The notes under the pieces: generated by a model | Database searches by the model: none | Seen by the model: only the letters and a program-made list of their open reading frames with translations | Told to the model about the DNA's origin: nothing | Translations under genes and position numbers: made by a program | DNA from: Rutpela maculata | Lineage: Eukaryota; Arthropoda; Insecta; Coleoptera; Cerambycidae | Assembly (NCBI GenBank): GCA_936432065.2 | Contig: OW386288.2 | Coordinates: forward strand, 17,224,706-17,288,705 | Direction: 5' to 3' | Length of the DNA stretch: 64,000 nt | Part shown: in pieces, positions 23,216 through 36,400 of the stretch | Numbering within the stretch: the stretch's first letter is position 1 | Layout: each line of letters begins with the position of its first letter

Positions 23216-25800
23216 CTTGTAAACACTGCGTTATGCTGCTATGGGTCAAGAAATGGGGCTCACGATATGATAATGTCAATAAATAGTTTTTTTATTATAT
23301 ATTAGCTTTCTATTTAACAACTTGATCAGGAGCCATTTTAAATGTAAGTAGTGTTATCGTAAAGAAATTAGCTTTTAAGACAGAACCATTAAACTAAAAC
23401 TAAAGTCTATTCTGTTGTTATTATATTGATTTTAAAGTAAACTTTCAGACCTGGTATTTTGATAAAGCTTTGAAAAATGATGAAATTAACAGGACTTTAA
23501 AATAATTTAATGTTTACACAATCAATTTTGTCAGAAAAAAAAACAGTTGATATCATCAATTCAGTTAATTATGACATTTAAAAGTACTAAATATATGGGA
23601 TGAGAGGGGGTCTATTTTTTCACTAATCTGTCCCAAAAATATACGTCAATAAGGTGACCATTTACGTCGTAATAACATCGAAATAACATCACCACCAACG
23701 TTTATTTGACGTCCTGACATTGTACCTGTAATAGACGTAAAATCGCCGAGAACGTCAAATGGAAGACTCGGATGACGTTCACTAGACGTTATAACAATGT
23801 CACGAGCCGCCACTGGTTGGTAGTTAATTTTGTATCGACCATCAAAGTCGCACTAATGATTTCCGAAGTGCTTGTTATTTGTCATTCAAAATGCATTAAA
23901 AATTTTGAAAAAATCATGCATTATCTGTGGATTCCAAAAAACACTTTTCATGGCATAACAGGTTTTTCAAACCTTTTTTGTATATGTTGTGGCCATACAA
24001 GTATGCTTCAAAATTAGTAATTACGGCACTGCTAAAATATGAAGGAGTGTGGTTTACCTCAAACTTAACATTTATACGTACGTCATACTCCAGCAGTTAA
24101 TGTGATTTGATTAGAAGTATTATAATATGTATAATTGGTATCTACGAGAAAAGTATACATTTATAAGGATTCATTTAGTTTCATGAATGTAAATGACCGA
24201 CGATTAGCGTGGCATTGAAATTCTTCCAACTTGATTGATTAGATTATGCGACTAAAATATTCAAGTACATTCAAGGTTAACAAATATTACTATAGACTTG
24301 CATTACAAAGTTATTTGCAAAGTAGTTTTAATTTGCGAATTGCATTACAAAAACAATATTGTAGGATTAATCGAGTGGAAGTTGCACTCGAGCGTTGTCA
24401 ATTACAAATAACTAACTCGGATATTGTATAGTTTATTATCAATACCTCTGGCACTATGTGTATCGTCTATATTATCTTTATTGTTTTTAAATTGATCAAA
24501 TGACATCTTTTGAAACGGCTGACGAAAAACGTATGATATAATAATAGTAATAAACGGCTTTATTGAAAAAATATAAATGTACAAGAACAAGGACAATATA
24601 ATATTTACAAGGCGAAGTTTAGCCACATGGTTTTTCTTACATTTAATTTTATAGATTACCTAGATAGAATTACTCAAAAAACATAAGAATGTACAGCTTG
24701 TCAAATATATATCTTCAATGCATACAAGATCCGTTCTAAATATATCGAAATTTCAAGATCGGCTATTAGACAAGTTTTATATATTTATATACAGGGTGTT
24801 TGTACGCAATGGCGATTTTTTATTTTTTTACTTTTTGACGGGTAAAAGCATTATGTTTACAAAAAAGGTAGTATCCATTCGATTTGGACATTTTAATATA
24901 AAGTTTTCTTAGTCTTAATGTTTCTTTCTTCAATTTGTTTTTTTTTTAATTATTTGAGACCGGCTATTTTTGACAGAAAGTGAGGCGCGGCCAGTTTGGG
25001 CAATTCCTTTGAAAATCGGCTGGAGTTATTCTTTATGCAGTTTAATATTTTAAATAAATTTGTATTTTATTTGTTGCCTAATACCAGATCATCGGATTTT
25101 TTGATTAATTGTTAAATAGGAATTCATTGTGACTGCTATTTTATGCAGACGCTACCTAAGCAACTGCGGTTTGCGCTTAGATTTTTATTTTTTCAAACAC
25201 GTTTAAAATGAGTTGAAACAATATAATGGACCACCATAGTGCTGCTCCTGAGAACCGCAGTGAAATGGCAATACTATTGTTAATATTTCTAAAATTATTT
25301 ATATCTCATACTAAAATTTTGGAACACTTTGCATACATTGAATTCGAATCGAGTTTAACAGAAACTTTTCATACATACAATCAAAAACATACACGTTTAA
25401 AGAAGAAAGATGACAGTCCTCAACTTCCAGTTACTTGGAAATCATTATTCTCTAGCATTCTCTAGACTTCGCGACGCTTCATCTACTGAAACCAACCGTT
25501 CAGCTTTGCTTCCCTATCTACTGACACTTCACTCCCCACCATCCGCCAACCCACTGACACCATTATAAATAGGTATGTACCTCTTTATCACCCGTGACCG
25601 ACAAGTTCTATCTAAAGGGGAGTAAGCAGATTGAGACCATAGAGACGGAACATGATTGGGCTTGGGGAGGAGACAGGATGAGTCCCCGGAATAAAACTAA
25701 CCCTAGAAACGATATATTTTAACAGACTTTTCTTCTCCCTTTTTCTCCCAAATGGCTCCAAGACAAAAATTGTAATATCGGGACATTAACAATTAATTAA
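23216..25800. other. Repeat-derived sequence, no gene recognised
   Basis: Short frames only. A GTGTGTGTGCGCGCG run lies at about 23175-23195. ACGTCATA/GACGTC-rich sequence at 23640-23800 recalls the 40740-42050 region. A TATACAGGGTGTTTGTACG near 24790 resembles the end of a TA-flanked MITE without a visible partner. Confidence 0.4.
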
Positions 25801-25829
25801 TTTTCGTATATTCTGACGGATATACCTTC

Positions 25830-26980
25830 AAACAAACTAACGAGAGTTGGGGCTGGAGGATGGGAACGGGAACTAACCCATCTATACTTTTTTCATTTCC
25901 ATTCCTGTGGATTTGTCGAGGCTTCATACTAGCTCTGGACCTGATGAATGAATTCTCACGTGCTGCTCAGTCGGTGGTAGACAAACGTTGTTAAACCTGC
26001 TTTTGTATGCTGATTTTACGATGTAACGATGTCTATAATTGTTGTCTTTGGTACCGCTACAAGTCACAAGTCGAGTATAAAATATTCTCCAGCCTTAGCT
26101 GTTACCTCTGGGTCAGTGTTAGATTCTTAAATACATTGATGATCTTGCTTAATTGTTGATTTTTTCGGTGTATGTTGAAGAATTTCATTTTACTCTGGTT
26201 AAAAAAGGCTGATATGGTATCGCAGCCACTGGGTGCATGTAAAAATAGCTATTGTTCTATCTTTCACGCTATTGTTGGAATAAATTTGCTGAATAGTTTT
26301 GCCTTTTCCAGGTTACATGTTGTTACATCTTGCCAGGACTGTTTAGAGAACAAGGAGATCTACATCTTCACCAAAAATTGACCTATTTCAAGTTAGAAAG
26401 TGTGGTAAAAGGTGTCATGGTGAAATCTAGATTGGCATCACTAAAATTAGTAAAAAGTCACTGAACACGCTCACCAACTCGTCTAATTTCCAAACTTTGT
26501 AAAAATTAAATACCTAACTTCTAAACTGACAGCTCTGATAAAATGATAAATTGTATAATTTGGAATTTTTTGAATACTGTAGACTACAAATCAAATTAAT
26601 GAAAATGATTTCTAGTAAATCAAAGTAGACTCATCATTAAAGATTATGAAAGCAATGATAATAATATTATATTATGGGTGTTTCATTTTTACAAAGTTTG
26701 GAAATTAGACGAGTTGGTCAACATGTGGAGTGACTCTTTACTATTTTTAGTGATGCCAATCTAGTTTTCGTCGTGACACTTTTTACCAATATTTCTAACG
26801 TGAAATAGGTCAGTTATCACGAATCAAATTCTGATGTTATGCTGATTGCCATATCGGCATCTTCCATGGCTTATTGTTTGACTGTAAGGTGTTCTGCTTC
26901 AAACTTGATCTTCAACAGTTCTACAAAGGATGTGAGAGGGACGGGCCTCTTTGTATCTGTCATAAAGATTCCTGACCACC
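25830..26980 (-). pseudogene. Nuclease-like family, copy 7, split by a MITE
   Basis: Minus-strand fragments in order: FVELLKIKFEAEHLTVKQ, MEDADMAISIT (position of DDADILIVETA), then the MITE at 26389-26812, then GEDVDLLVL, LHAPSGCDTISAFFNQSK, KNQQLSKIINVFKN, a LPPTEQHVRIH block and an NPQEWK block near 25830. Each piece aligns with copy 1 in order, but in different frames and with several stops. This is subfamily A, with copies 1 and 4. No cysteine tail or flanking inverted repeats were found. The solitary arm at 22738 could be its left end. Confidence 0.7.
26389..26812. mobile_element. Foldback MITE inserted in copy 7
   Basis: Arms of about 130 bp start TTGACCTATTTCAAGTTAGA and end with the complement ...GAAATAGGTCA. 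They include AACTCGTCTAATTTCCAAAC and its inverse. It splits the nuclease gene between the DDAD-like and GEDVD motifs. A clean target duplication is not obvious. Confidence 0.75.
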
Positions 26981-27451
26981 CTGTAATACTTTGGGAATGT
27001 TACTGTGCAATTCATTTATGTTCAAAATTGCAGAATATATTTTTGTTTGCAAAACAAAAATTTTTAAAAAAATAATCGTATATTTTGGAGAAAAAAAGCA
27101 GAAGATATCGTAATATTTTTGCTTTAACTCTGTGGCGAAAAGTACCCACTTCTTTCATGAATTCGAAAAATTCGTCCCACAAAACAATTTATGAGAGCTA
27201 AATTGTAGAGAGCTTATCCCTTTTTAATTTAGCATAGAAATATTTCTTCTCGAAGTGCACTGGTATGGAGATATTTACAAACACCATTAAGACCATTTTT
27301 GAACACCTTTTTCCTAGACTATTAGCAAAGAGGCGCTACTGAGTGGAACAACCTGTTATACAAATTATTTATTTACAATATATCTTCATATAACAAAGAC
27401 ATTATGAAGTTTTTCTAAAAATTCAGGAAATAATAAAAATAAATATTGTCT

Positions 27452-30400
27452 TTAAATCGTTAATTGTCTATTACTCAGTTCACTTTTTATCCACTCTGCA
27501 AACACGTTAACATTTCCGTAAACACCTGGTACATTTTCTTCACCGCAGCCAATACCCCATGATACGATTCCAATTTGGAAATATCGATTTTGCGAAGGGA
27601 ATGGGCACATCAGCGGGCTTCCTCCATCACCTTTACAAGCGTCTTTTCCTTTTTCTCCGCCAGCGCACATGAATGACTTGTGGAGTGTAAACTCTTCCCC
27701 AAGTCTAGTTTTCTGTAAAAGTTTTTGGCACTTGTTGAATTCGACGGAGGGCAGTTCCACCTTCTTCATTACTTGCTTATCTAAAAATAGACCATTTAGC
27801 AGAATCTTATCAACAAAATTTATATAGATTAGAAAGGTCATAACAATCGTCATATACATTACACCGGCACACAAAAAAGAAAAAGTCGTGAACCTGAAAC
27901 AAAATCTGTCAAAATGTATGTACTTTTGTACGCTGAATCCGAATCTACCATCAGATTTGAATTCAGCGCACAAAAATATACACATTTTGCCAGGTTTTAT
28001 TTCGGGTTAATGACTTTTTTTTGTGTGCATGTGTTATTGATAGGTTTAAAATTCAATCGAAGTATTTAGTGGGGGAACTAACGATGGGCATTTCAAACAC
28101 ATTTCATAGCACCGTAAACACCGAGTGGAAGAGGTCGTGAGGTAAGTGGTAGAAATGTTACGTTGAAACTAATAAACGATACACAAGGAAACAAGTGTGC
28201 TTCATACCACTCGAAATTTTGATAGTACATTGGGTGATTATCTGAGAGCCCCAAGCACCCAGAGCCAGAAATGTAGTGTGTAGCCAAAGGCTAGAGAAAA
28301 AAATTGATGCACCCAAAATTGAGGGCTTTTCATACCAAAATCGGTCTTAAGTTATAGTTTGAGATCGAAAAAATACAAGTGGCAGAAATGCGGAGTAGAG
28401 CATTCGCTTGATTAATGAAGACTTCTGTAAAAATGATGAATTTTTCATGCAAATAAGTTCAGGCGTAAAAGATACCGGAAAAAGGATTCTGGAACTTTTC
28501 CAACGGGTGCTATTTATTAATTAAGAACCTATGAACATAAATATCAAGCTGGCAGAAATTTTGGTTCATTTGAAACTCCACAGGATGGAGATTGACAAAG
28601 GCGATCTGGGTAGGTAAGTTAAATGTTTTAACTGGGTTAACCGATAAAATTTCGTACAAATGATAACCAATAATTAAGATTACTTTGAGACATCCTCGAC
28701 ATAAGATAGTAATCTCCACTATGCTATGAGTGATAATTTGCAAGGATAAATAAGTTTTAAAAATTATGGCAGTGTTTTAATGTAAATCAATGATCTTTGT
28801 CTTGATTCTAAGATCGTTTCCCTGAAAAACGACCTTAAATTCGAAAACTCCAGCGCCATATGAGTCAGCGGACCGTGGGTACGCTAAACGTGTTCCAAGC
28901 CGGCTGAAAACGGATTCGTTTTGAAGAGCAGATATTGCTCGACCTGAAAAATCTATGCATTAGCCAGAAAAGGAGGATACTGTGATGAATTGAACTGTCA
29001 ATTGTGTCTAGCGGTACATGTCATTGAGCGACGTTGATTTGATAAGCTTTGTAAAAATTGTTTTGAAATTGAAATTTAAACACCAACAGGATCTTGTTGC
29101 ACACACTGATAACGTACTCAGTATTATTATCCTCCTTTCCCGGCTATGGTATAGTCACAGAAGTTTTCTGCGAAGCCGACCTGGAACTTTCAGATATTTT
29201 GTTATAATTTTTTTTTATAAGGGGCGTTCAACTATAAGAAATCTATTCTGCGTCGCTGAATATATTTCTGAATCTCTAGATAAGCATAGTCAAACAGATG
29301 TATATACGGACTTTTACAAATGATTGTAACTAGAAGATGACTGTTTTTTTTCAAAGATTGTTTCAAAAAAAATTTGTTAATTCTTTAATCCTGAACAACT
29401 TTCGTTCTTACACTTTTTTTAAAAAACCACTGGCTCCTTTGTGATGCACAAAGGAGCTTTGACCTTGGTGACTACATTTAGCATGTCTGCCACTTACCTT
29501 ACGATCTCTTCCACAAATAAACTCATAATAATATCATGGTCTACAGTTGAGTCCGTGGTTGGAAATGTTCTTGGAATACCTATCGGCGGCTATTATTCTA
29601 CTAATTGTTTGAGAGCGAGCGACTTAAAGAGGCGGGCCTGGCGGGCAGCTAATGGATTAGTGAACATCCTCGTTGCACAGTCTATAGCAGATTTACTAGG
29701 CATTTTGCCTTTTCAGTAATGGTAGGTACGCTGAATCTCTACCTATTTATGATCGAAAGGTACAATACTTATGAACTTTGCTTTCACTTAACCTCATTAT
29801 CTCTAGATAGAACATGATACTATGAAATATAGAAGATACGCTCGGTACGAGTACCAGCTTTTGACCTGTTGGGAAGTGCCCCCCGATGAAATTGGCTGGA
29901 TTTTTAATATATTGTAGATTTCGACTTTTTGATCAAAAGCTCTCATGAGCCCAACTCGATCCTATGTCTAATTTCCGAGATACAGATATAAATTCTGTAT
30001 CTTCTCTATGTTTTAATTTATTGATGGGGTATCAGAGGTCAAAGGAGCCATTTTAGTTCAATCAATAAAGGAGATGTAGAGTGCGTGGGCAGGGACCTAA
30101 GCGATTCCTTTAGAAAGTTGTTCAGGGTGCTTAGGGAGTAAACATACTGAAAGTCCTGACGTCTAGGAGGTGAGCCGGAGGGGGGGGCACAAAGAAAGTC
30201 CCACTTTTGGTTTTTTCGCTTATATCTCGAAAACGGCGCGTCGCAGGGAAACATTTTCTTATACCAAATGAAAGCTCATGAAATTCTCTACAACTTTCGT
30301 TTTATATATTTTTTTCGAATTCGCGACCGTTTTCGAGCTACACGCTCCGGAAAACTGAAAATTTTCGAAAAACAGACTTTTACCTGAAAACATCAGGGTG

Positions 30401-33400
30401 TCTCCTACATGTTTCCACCCCCACTCTTGAGGGGGCAGCTCGTTCTCGAGCCACTGCTACACTTGGTGGTAGGTGCGCCAAGAATGCTGTTTAGCTGCGC
30501 TCTCAGTTGGTGGGAGGGAGCTGATGTCAGGCTTAATATTGCCACTGACCTCATGAACAACTGGAGCGGTACCGTCTTGCTGGTGCCCCATACCATTTGA
30601 GGAAGCAAATCTTCCCGGCCTTTTCAACCTCGCCTTGAGTGGAGGAGCGGTTGTAAAAGATCACTGCCGCTTCCTTGATGATTTCTGACTTAAGTACAAT
30701 TTTGAGAAGCCCACCTTGCTTTTCCTTAAAGTTGAAGAGGTAAAAATCTGTTTTTCAAAAATTTTCATTTTTCCGCAGTGTGTAGCTCGAAAACGGTTGC
30801 GAATTCGAAAAAAGCATATAGAATGAAAGTTGTAGAGAATTTCATGAGCTTTCATTTTGTATAGAAATTTTTCCCTACGACCCACCATTTTAGAGATATA
30901 AGGGAAAGAAACAGAAGTGGGACTTTCTTTGTGCCCCCACTCCGGCTCATCTCCTAGGCGTCTGGACTTTCAGTATGTTCACTCCCTAAACACCCTGAAC
31001 AACAACGTTCTAAAGTAATCGCTTAGGTCCCTGCTCACGCACTCTACACCACCCTTTAGGTCATTCGTTGACCGGACTATTTCCTAAAGTTTTTTAGTTA
31101 AAGTTTATAGATCAGTAAGTCACATGTTTTATGTAAAAACAGTTTTAGCCAATTTGACCGAATATTTTTTCACTTGTTATTTTTTTATAGATTTCCCGGC
31201 GCCTTCGCCAACATTTTTCAAGCTTTCATTTTTTTCTACGCTATTTTTATTAAAACAACAAATGTTTTTAGTGCAAAATATTATAAAGGGCTATTAGCTG
31301 ACTTACTTTCGCCTTGTGCGTCTTTCCCCCATCCAGCCACCAAACACTTCGTGTTGTCCAGGTTTATATCACTTGGGGGTAGGCAAAGAGTATTAATAAA
31401 ATTCTGCTTGGTAGCAGCATATGGCTCATCCAAAATAAGCAAAGCGATATCGTTGTAGAGTCCACCAGGGTAGTAGTTTGGGTGGTGAATAATTTCGGTG
31501 ACACTTCTCTCTTGAGTGGAGTTCTTTCCTATTTGTGACAGTGTGATTCCTCCATTTACTATCACTCTAAATGATCTGGCTTGTTTCCTGAAATTATAAC
31601 AGTTTTGATTTACTTTTAAAATACACAAGTATTTTTCGGGGTGTCTTTAAACTTTGCAGCCAAATTCTGGAAGATGATTCTTCGTGGAAAAATAAGTAGA
31701 ACTTTTTCTCTAAATTTTCTCTCAGATAATTAAAACCAAAAAAAACTGAAATGATGGATATCCATAAGGTCCTTTTACGGCCCTAACAATTCTTGAAAAA
31801 CCAAATAAGTCCCACAAACATAGTAATAACAGTTTTTAATCCCCGACCCAAAAAGAGTTTGACGCGTATGTTTGTATGTCTGTCTGCCAGTGGCGGCTGG
31901 TGAAATTTCAATATTTTTTTTCTCGTCTGTGGCGCATGGGACCCATACGAAACTTGGGAAATAACATCTAGAGAAGCACTTCTCTAATGACCCCTAAAAA
32001 ATTTTGAAAAAGCAGTTTGCGAAAAAATTTTTGAAAATTCGCTAGCCTCCCCTGGGTCTAGGGACCCCTGTTTACTTTTTTTTTTTGTCATATGCATTTG
32101 ACTTTTCATAAAAATGCATCGACAGATTTTGGAGTTTGTGAAAATATTTTCATTACTAACTGAGATACAGCGAATTGAAATATTGTAATTTGTTAAATTG
32201 TAAATTACAAAATTTCAGTTCATTGTATTTCAGTTAGTAATGAAAATATTTTCACAAACTCTAAAATCTGTCGATGCATTTTTATGAAAAGTCAAATGCA
32301 TATGACAAAAAAAAATAAAAGTAAACAGGGGTCCCTAGACCCAGGGGAGGCTAGCAAATTTTCAAAAATTTTTTCGCAAACTGCTTTTTCAAAATTTTTT
32401 AGGGGTCATTAGAGAAGTGCTTCTCTAGATGTTATTTCCCAAATTTCGTATGGGTCCCATGCGCCACAGACGAGAAAAAAAATATTGAAATTTCACCAGC
32501 CGCCGCTGCTGTCTGCCTGTCTGTGGCTTCATATCTCTTCAACGGGTGATCCGATTTTTGAAAGAGTATTTTGTCGAGAAGGTTTTTGCCGTATTAGATT
32601 TTGATGTTTGGTCGCCATCTTCATTACAAGTTTTTATTTAACTTGCCTTGTTCTTGTGGGTCAAATCTTGCAACTGACTTTTAAAATAGTTATCCCCAAC
32701 CAATTGAGCTGAAATTTTGCATACACGACACGTTTAGTTTGGATGACAATGCATGGTTGGCTAAGTGACGTCATTCCAAATCCAATATGGCGGACTCCCA
32801 AAGATGGCGGACCAGTTATTTTTTGTGCACCCTCATGATATGGGTATCAAATGAAAAGGTTTTCTGAGAAGAATACGATAATAAAATAACGGCACACTAA
32901 ATTCAATATGGCGGACGCAACTGGATTTTAAAACAGTTATCCCCAACCGATTGAGCTCAAATTTTGCATACACGTTTAGTTTAAATGACAATGCTTGGTT
33001 ATCTAAGTGACGTCATTCCAAATCCAATACGGCAGACTCCCAAAGGTGGCAGACCAGTTATTTTTTATGCACTCCCATGATATGGGTATCAAATGAAAAG
33101 GTTTGCCGAGAAGAATATGAAAATAAAACAACGTCACACTAAATTCAATATGGCGGACAATTTTTTTTAGTTTTAACACTATAATTTGATGGTATAGTGT
33201 ATTCGTTCATACGTTGCATTCTAAGAAATGGTGAAGGATTCGGTTTAAACTATAAGTTTTATATCGGATAGGAACGACGCAATGAATATACACTTCTCCA
33301 AGAAATTAACGCACCAACAAAAAATAACCAAAAGTTTGAAGTTAGTTAATTTTTAACTCCCGACCCAAAAAGAAGGGTGTTATAAGTTTGACGCGTATGT

Positions 33401-36400
33401 TTGTATGTTTGTCTGCCTGTCTGTCTGTGGCTTCATATCTCTTCAACGGGTGATCCGATTTTGATGCACTTTTTTAATTTGAAAGAGTATTTTGTCGAGA
33501 AGGTTTTAGGCCATATTAGATTTTGATATATCTCGAATTAGCCATGTTAAACTTCTCTAGAAATCGTCCGATTGAAGTAAAGTGAAAAATTTGCAGACAA
33601 TTATGGTAGCCGAATATGATTTCGGCCTCTTTTTGATTCGGTCATATGAAACTGTTACGATTAGATACATTGATCGGGAGTTTTTAAAAATTTTCAATTT
33701 TTTAACCCCCGACCTAAAAAGAGGGTTGTTATAAGTTTGACTCGTATGTTTATATGTTTGTTTGTCTGTCTGTGGCATTATATCTCTTCAACGGGAGATC
33801 CGATTTTGATGCAGTTTTTATTAAAATTAAATATAACACATAAATATATTTATAATAGAACCGGTCTTGTAGACCGTGTGTGACTAGTAGAATACAAAAT
33901 TGGACCGCGTCGGCTTAAAGGTTAAAAAGTTCTGTATAGGACTCGTGATATAATAATACCATATGTTGTATGTATATGTTTAGTTTAAAAAGTATAAAAT
34001 AAGATTAAATTACAAATTTAAAAACCCCCGACACAAAAATATTGACTAAATAACTAATATAAAAAAAATATAAATTAACACAACTTTAAAAATTATGAAA
34101 TAATTTTGGTTCCATATACGAACTCTTATGATTTATTTAAATCCAGGTTACATTTTCTTTATGTCCCCGAGATTTGCTTTCTTATACGCATGAATATGTC
34201 GGGGGCTGCTGTATAGACGAACTACTAAATGGTTATATTCAAAACAGCAGCTCCCGATATATAATAATAATAATAATAATAATAATTTATTCATCATAAA
34301 AGCTAACAAAAAAACATTATTAACTTATCTGACTAGTCAAAAAAGAATATAACACAATAATTATAAAGATAATGATCAAAACACATTTAAAAACATCCAA
34401 AAGTAAAATTAAAAGGTACATATAAATAAGTAGTAATAAATAGTAATCTATATACAGCAAAGTTACAAGTATTTAATGATTCAAAAATTCATCCACAGAA
34501 TAAAATGAGTTTACTATTAGAAATTTATTTAGTTTGTGTTTACAAGCACTGATACTGCCATTTGTTTCAAAAAAATTAATTTTATTATAGCATTTTACGC
34601 CGATGTATGTAGGAAAATTTTGACCTATATTTAGCCTAGAGAATGGGTAATGTATTAACTCATTATTGCGTGTACAGTGAGAATGCATATCGTTGTTCTT
34701 CATGCGTATAAGAAAGCAAATCTCCAGGACATAAAGAAAATGTAAGCTGGATTTAAATAAATCATAAGAGTTCGTATATGGAATCAAAATTATTTCATAA
34801 TTTTTAAAGTTGTGTTAATTTATTTTTTTTATATTAGTTATTTTGTCAATATTTTTGTGTCGGGAGTTTTTTAAATTTGTAATTTAATTTTATTATTCTA
34901 GACGTTCATTCTACAAAGATCAACAATAATGTTTACGTTTTATTACGATTTACTTCTTTTAGATTCGCAGTTTGTCATTTTAGAGTTTAGGCTAAAAAAA
35001 TTTTAAAGAAAAAAATCAGGAAAGGTCGCTAAAAACTATGAAATAAAAAGTTGGAATGATGAAAGCAAGCGATCTATTTAATCTGATAGGGAGTCCAACA
35101 TACGGCACTAAACCACTTCTTGGCCAACCCAAATACTCATTCACTCCCTGCACCCCTTCGAAGGGTGAAATATTTAAATCATTATAACTCGATAATCCTT
35201 TGAGCTAGCGAGTTCGTTTGCGCATCAAAATATTCTTACATTAAAGAAAAATCACAATCTCTATTGCAATATATGTCGAAAATTGTATGGTATAGGTACC
35301 ATGACATTTTTAATGAAGTTATATTTTTGTAGCACCCTTATTAAGTTTTTGTAAATAACTCTAAATCTAAAAAATTCAGCAAAAGAACACCTTAGACAAA
35401 AATTGTTGCCCGTTCTTACTAAAACGGAGTAAATAATTGAAACATAGGAAGAACACACGAATTCAGAGAAGTAACTGAAGGGGAAAACCTATCATCAAAT
35501 CTAAAGGTGCACGTGCTTTGTGAAAGATTTGTACTTGGGTATTGAATTTGTGGTCAAACAGAGCAATAATATTGTCGAAAAAATATTCTTTACATAAGAT
35601 CGCAGCTGATGCAGCTGGAAGGAAATTGCGGGATGCGGTTCGTTTGGGAGACAATCACTTGAAACTAAAGTTCGGATTTATTTCTGAAGGAGATGCTCAT
35701 GCGTATGTAATATTACAGGCAATGCTGGGGCGGCAACTGTCGATAACATTCTTAGAAAAGATGAAAATTACCAAAATAAAGAAACTGATGTTAGCAGTAG
35801 AGTTTTTGAGCATGCTAAAAAATATTTTCTATACTGATATGTAGAATGGAGAAAGAAAAGCTGTGCAGCAAAATATGTGATTCAAAGGGTTTGTCCTACA
35901 ACCGTAGGGGAAAATAAAAATACTTAAAAGCCTTCCTATTAGTAAAATATTACAATATTACAGTATCATTTTCGACAGTGGTATTCGTTTTTTTTGTGGC
36001 ATTGGATTTTCTCCATTAGCCAATTACATAATATATGTACCTATATATATATATTTGTTGTCTAATTAATCTCTCGTCCAGGAGTCTGTCAGGACATGTT
36101 TTTAAGTATAACAGTGGTATTCGTAAAAAGACTTTATATTAATATTTTAACGAAGAATTTGACTAAACTTTAGAGATAAGTACTTCCAGCATTCATTTCA
36201 CGTTATGTGATTATGATGGTAGTGATGGGTTTCCCAAAAAAGGTAAATTAATGATAAAGGTCCCTTAAAATAAAATTTAACGGTATTAGTTACAATAAGT
36301 TTTTATCAAAATATTCCAGTGGAAGTATAGTAACGACAAAAAAATTTTTGAAAGTTTTTATTGTTCAAATAGGCTTAGAATGTCATGAAACGTCGAGATT

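Noticed and set aside
27785..27985. N-terminal extension of the last protease exon
   Set aside because: The sequence upstream of 27780 is intron read-through. An AG acceptor at 27781-27782 and phase with exon 3 define the exon.
29018..29719. Possible Polinton/Maverick protein pieces
   Set aside because: A weak similarity in the opening residues is not followed by protease or capsid motifs in any frame.
30409..30600. Plus-strand frame in element 4
   Set aside because: The complement carries the family LPPT...EWGW fragment, so the plus frame is its shadow.
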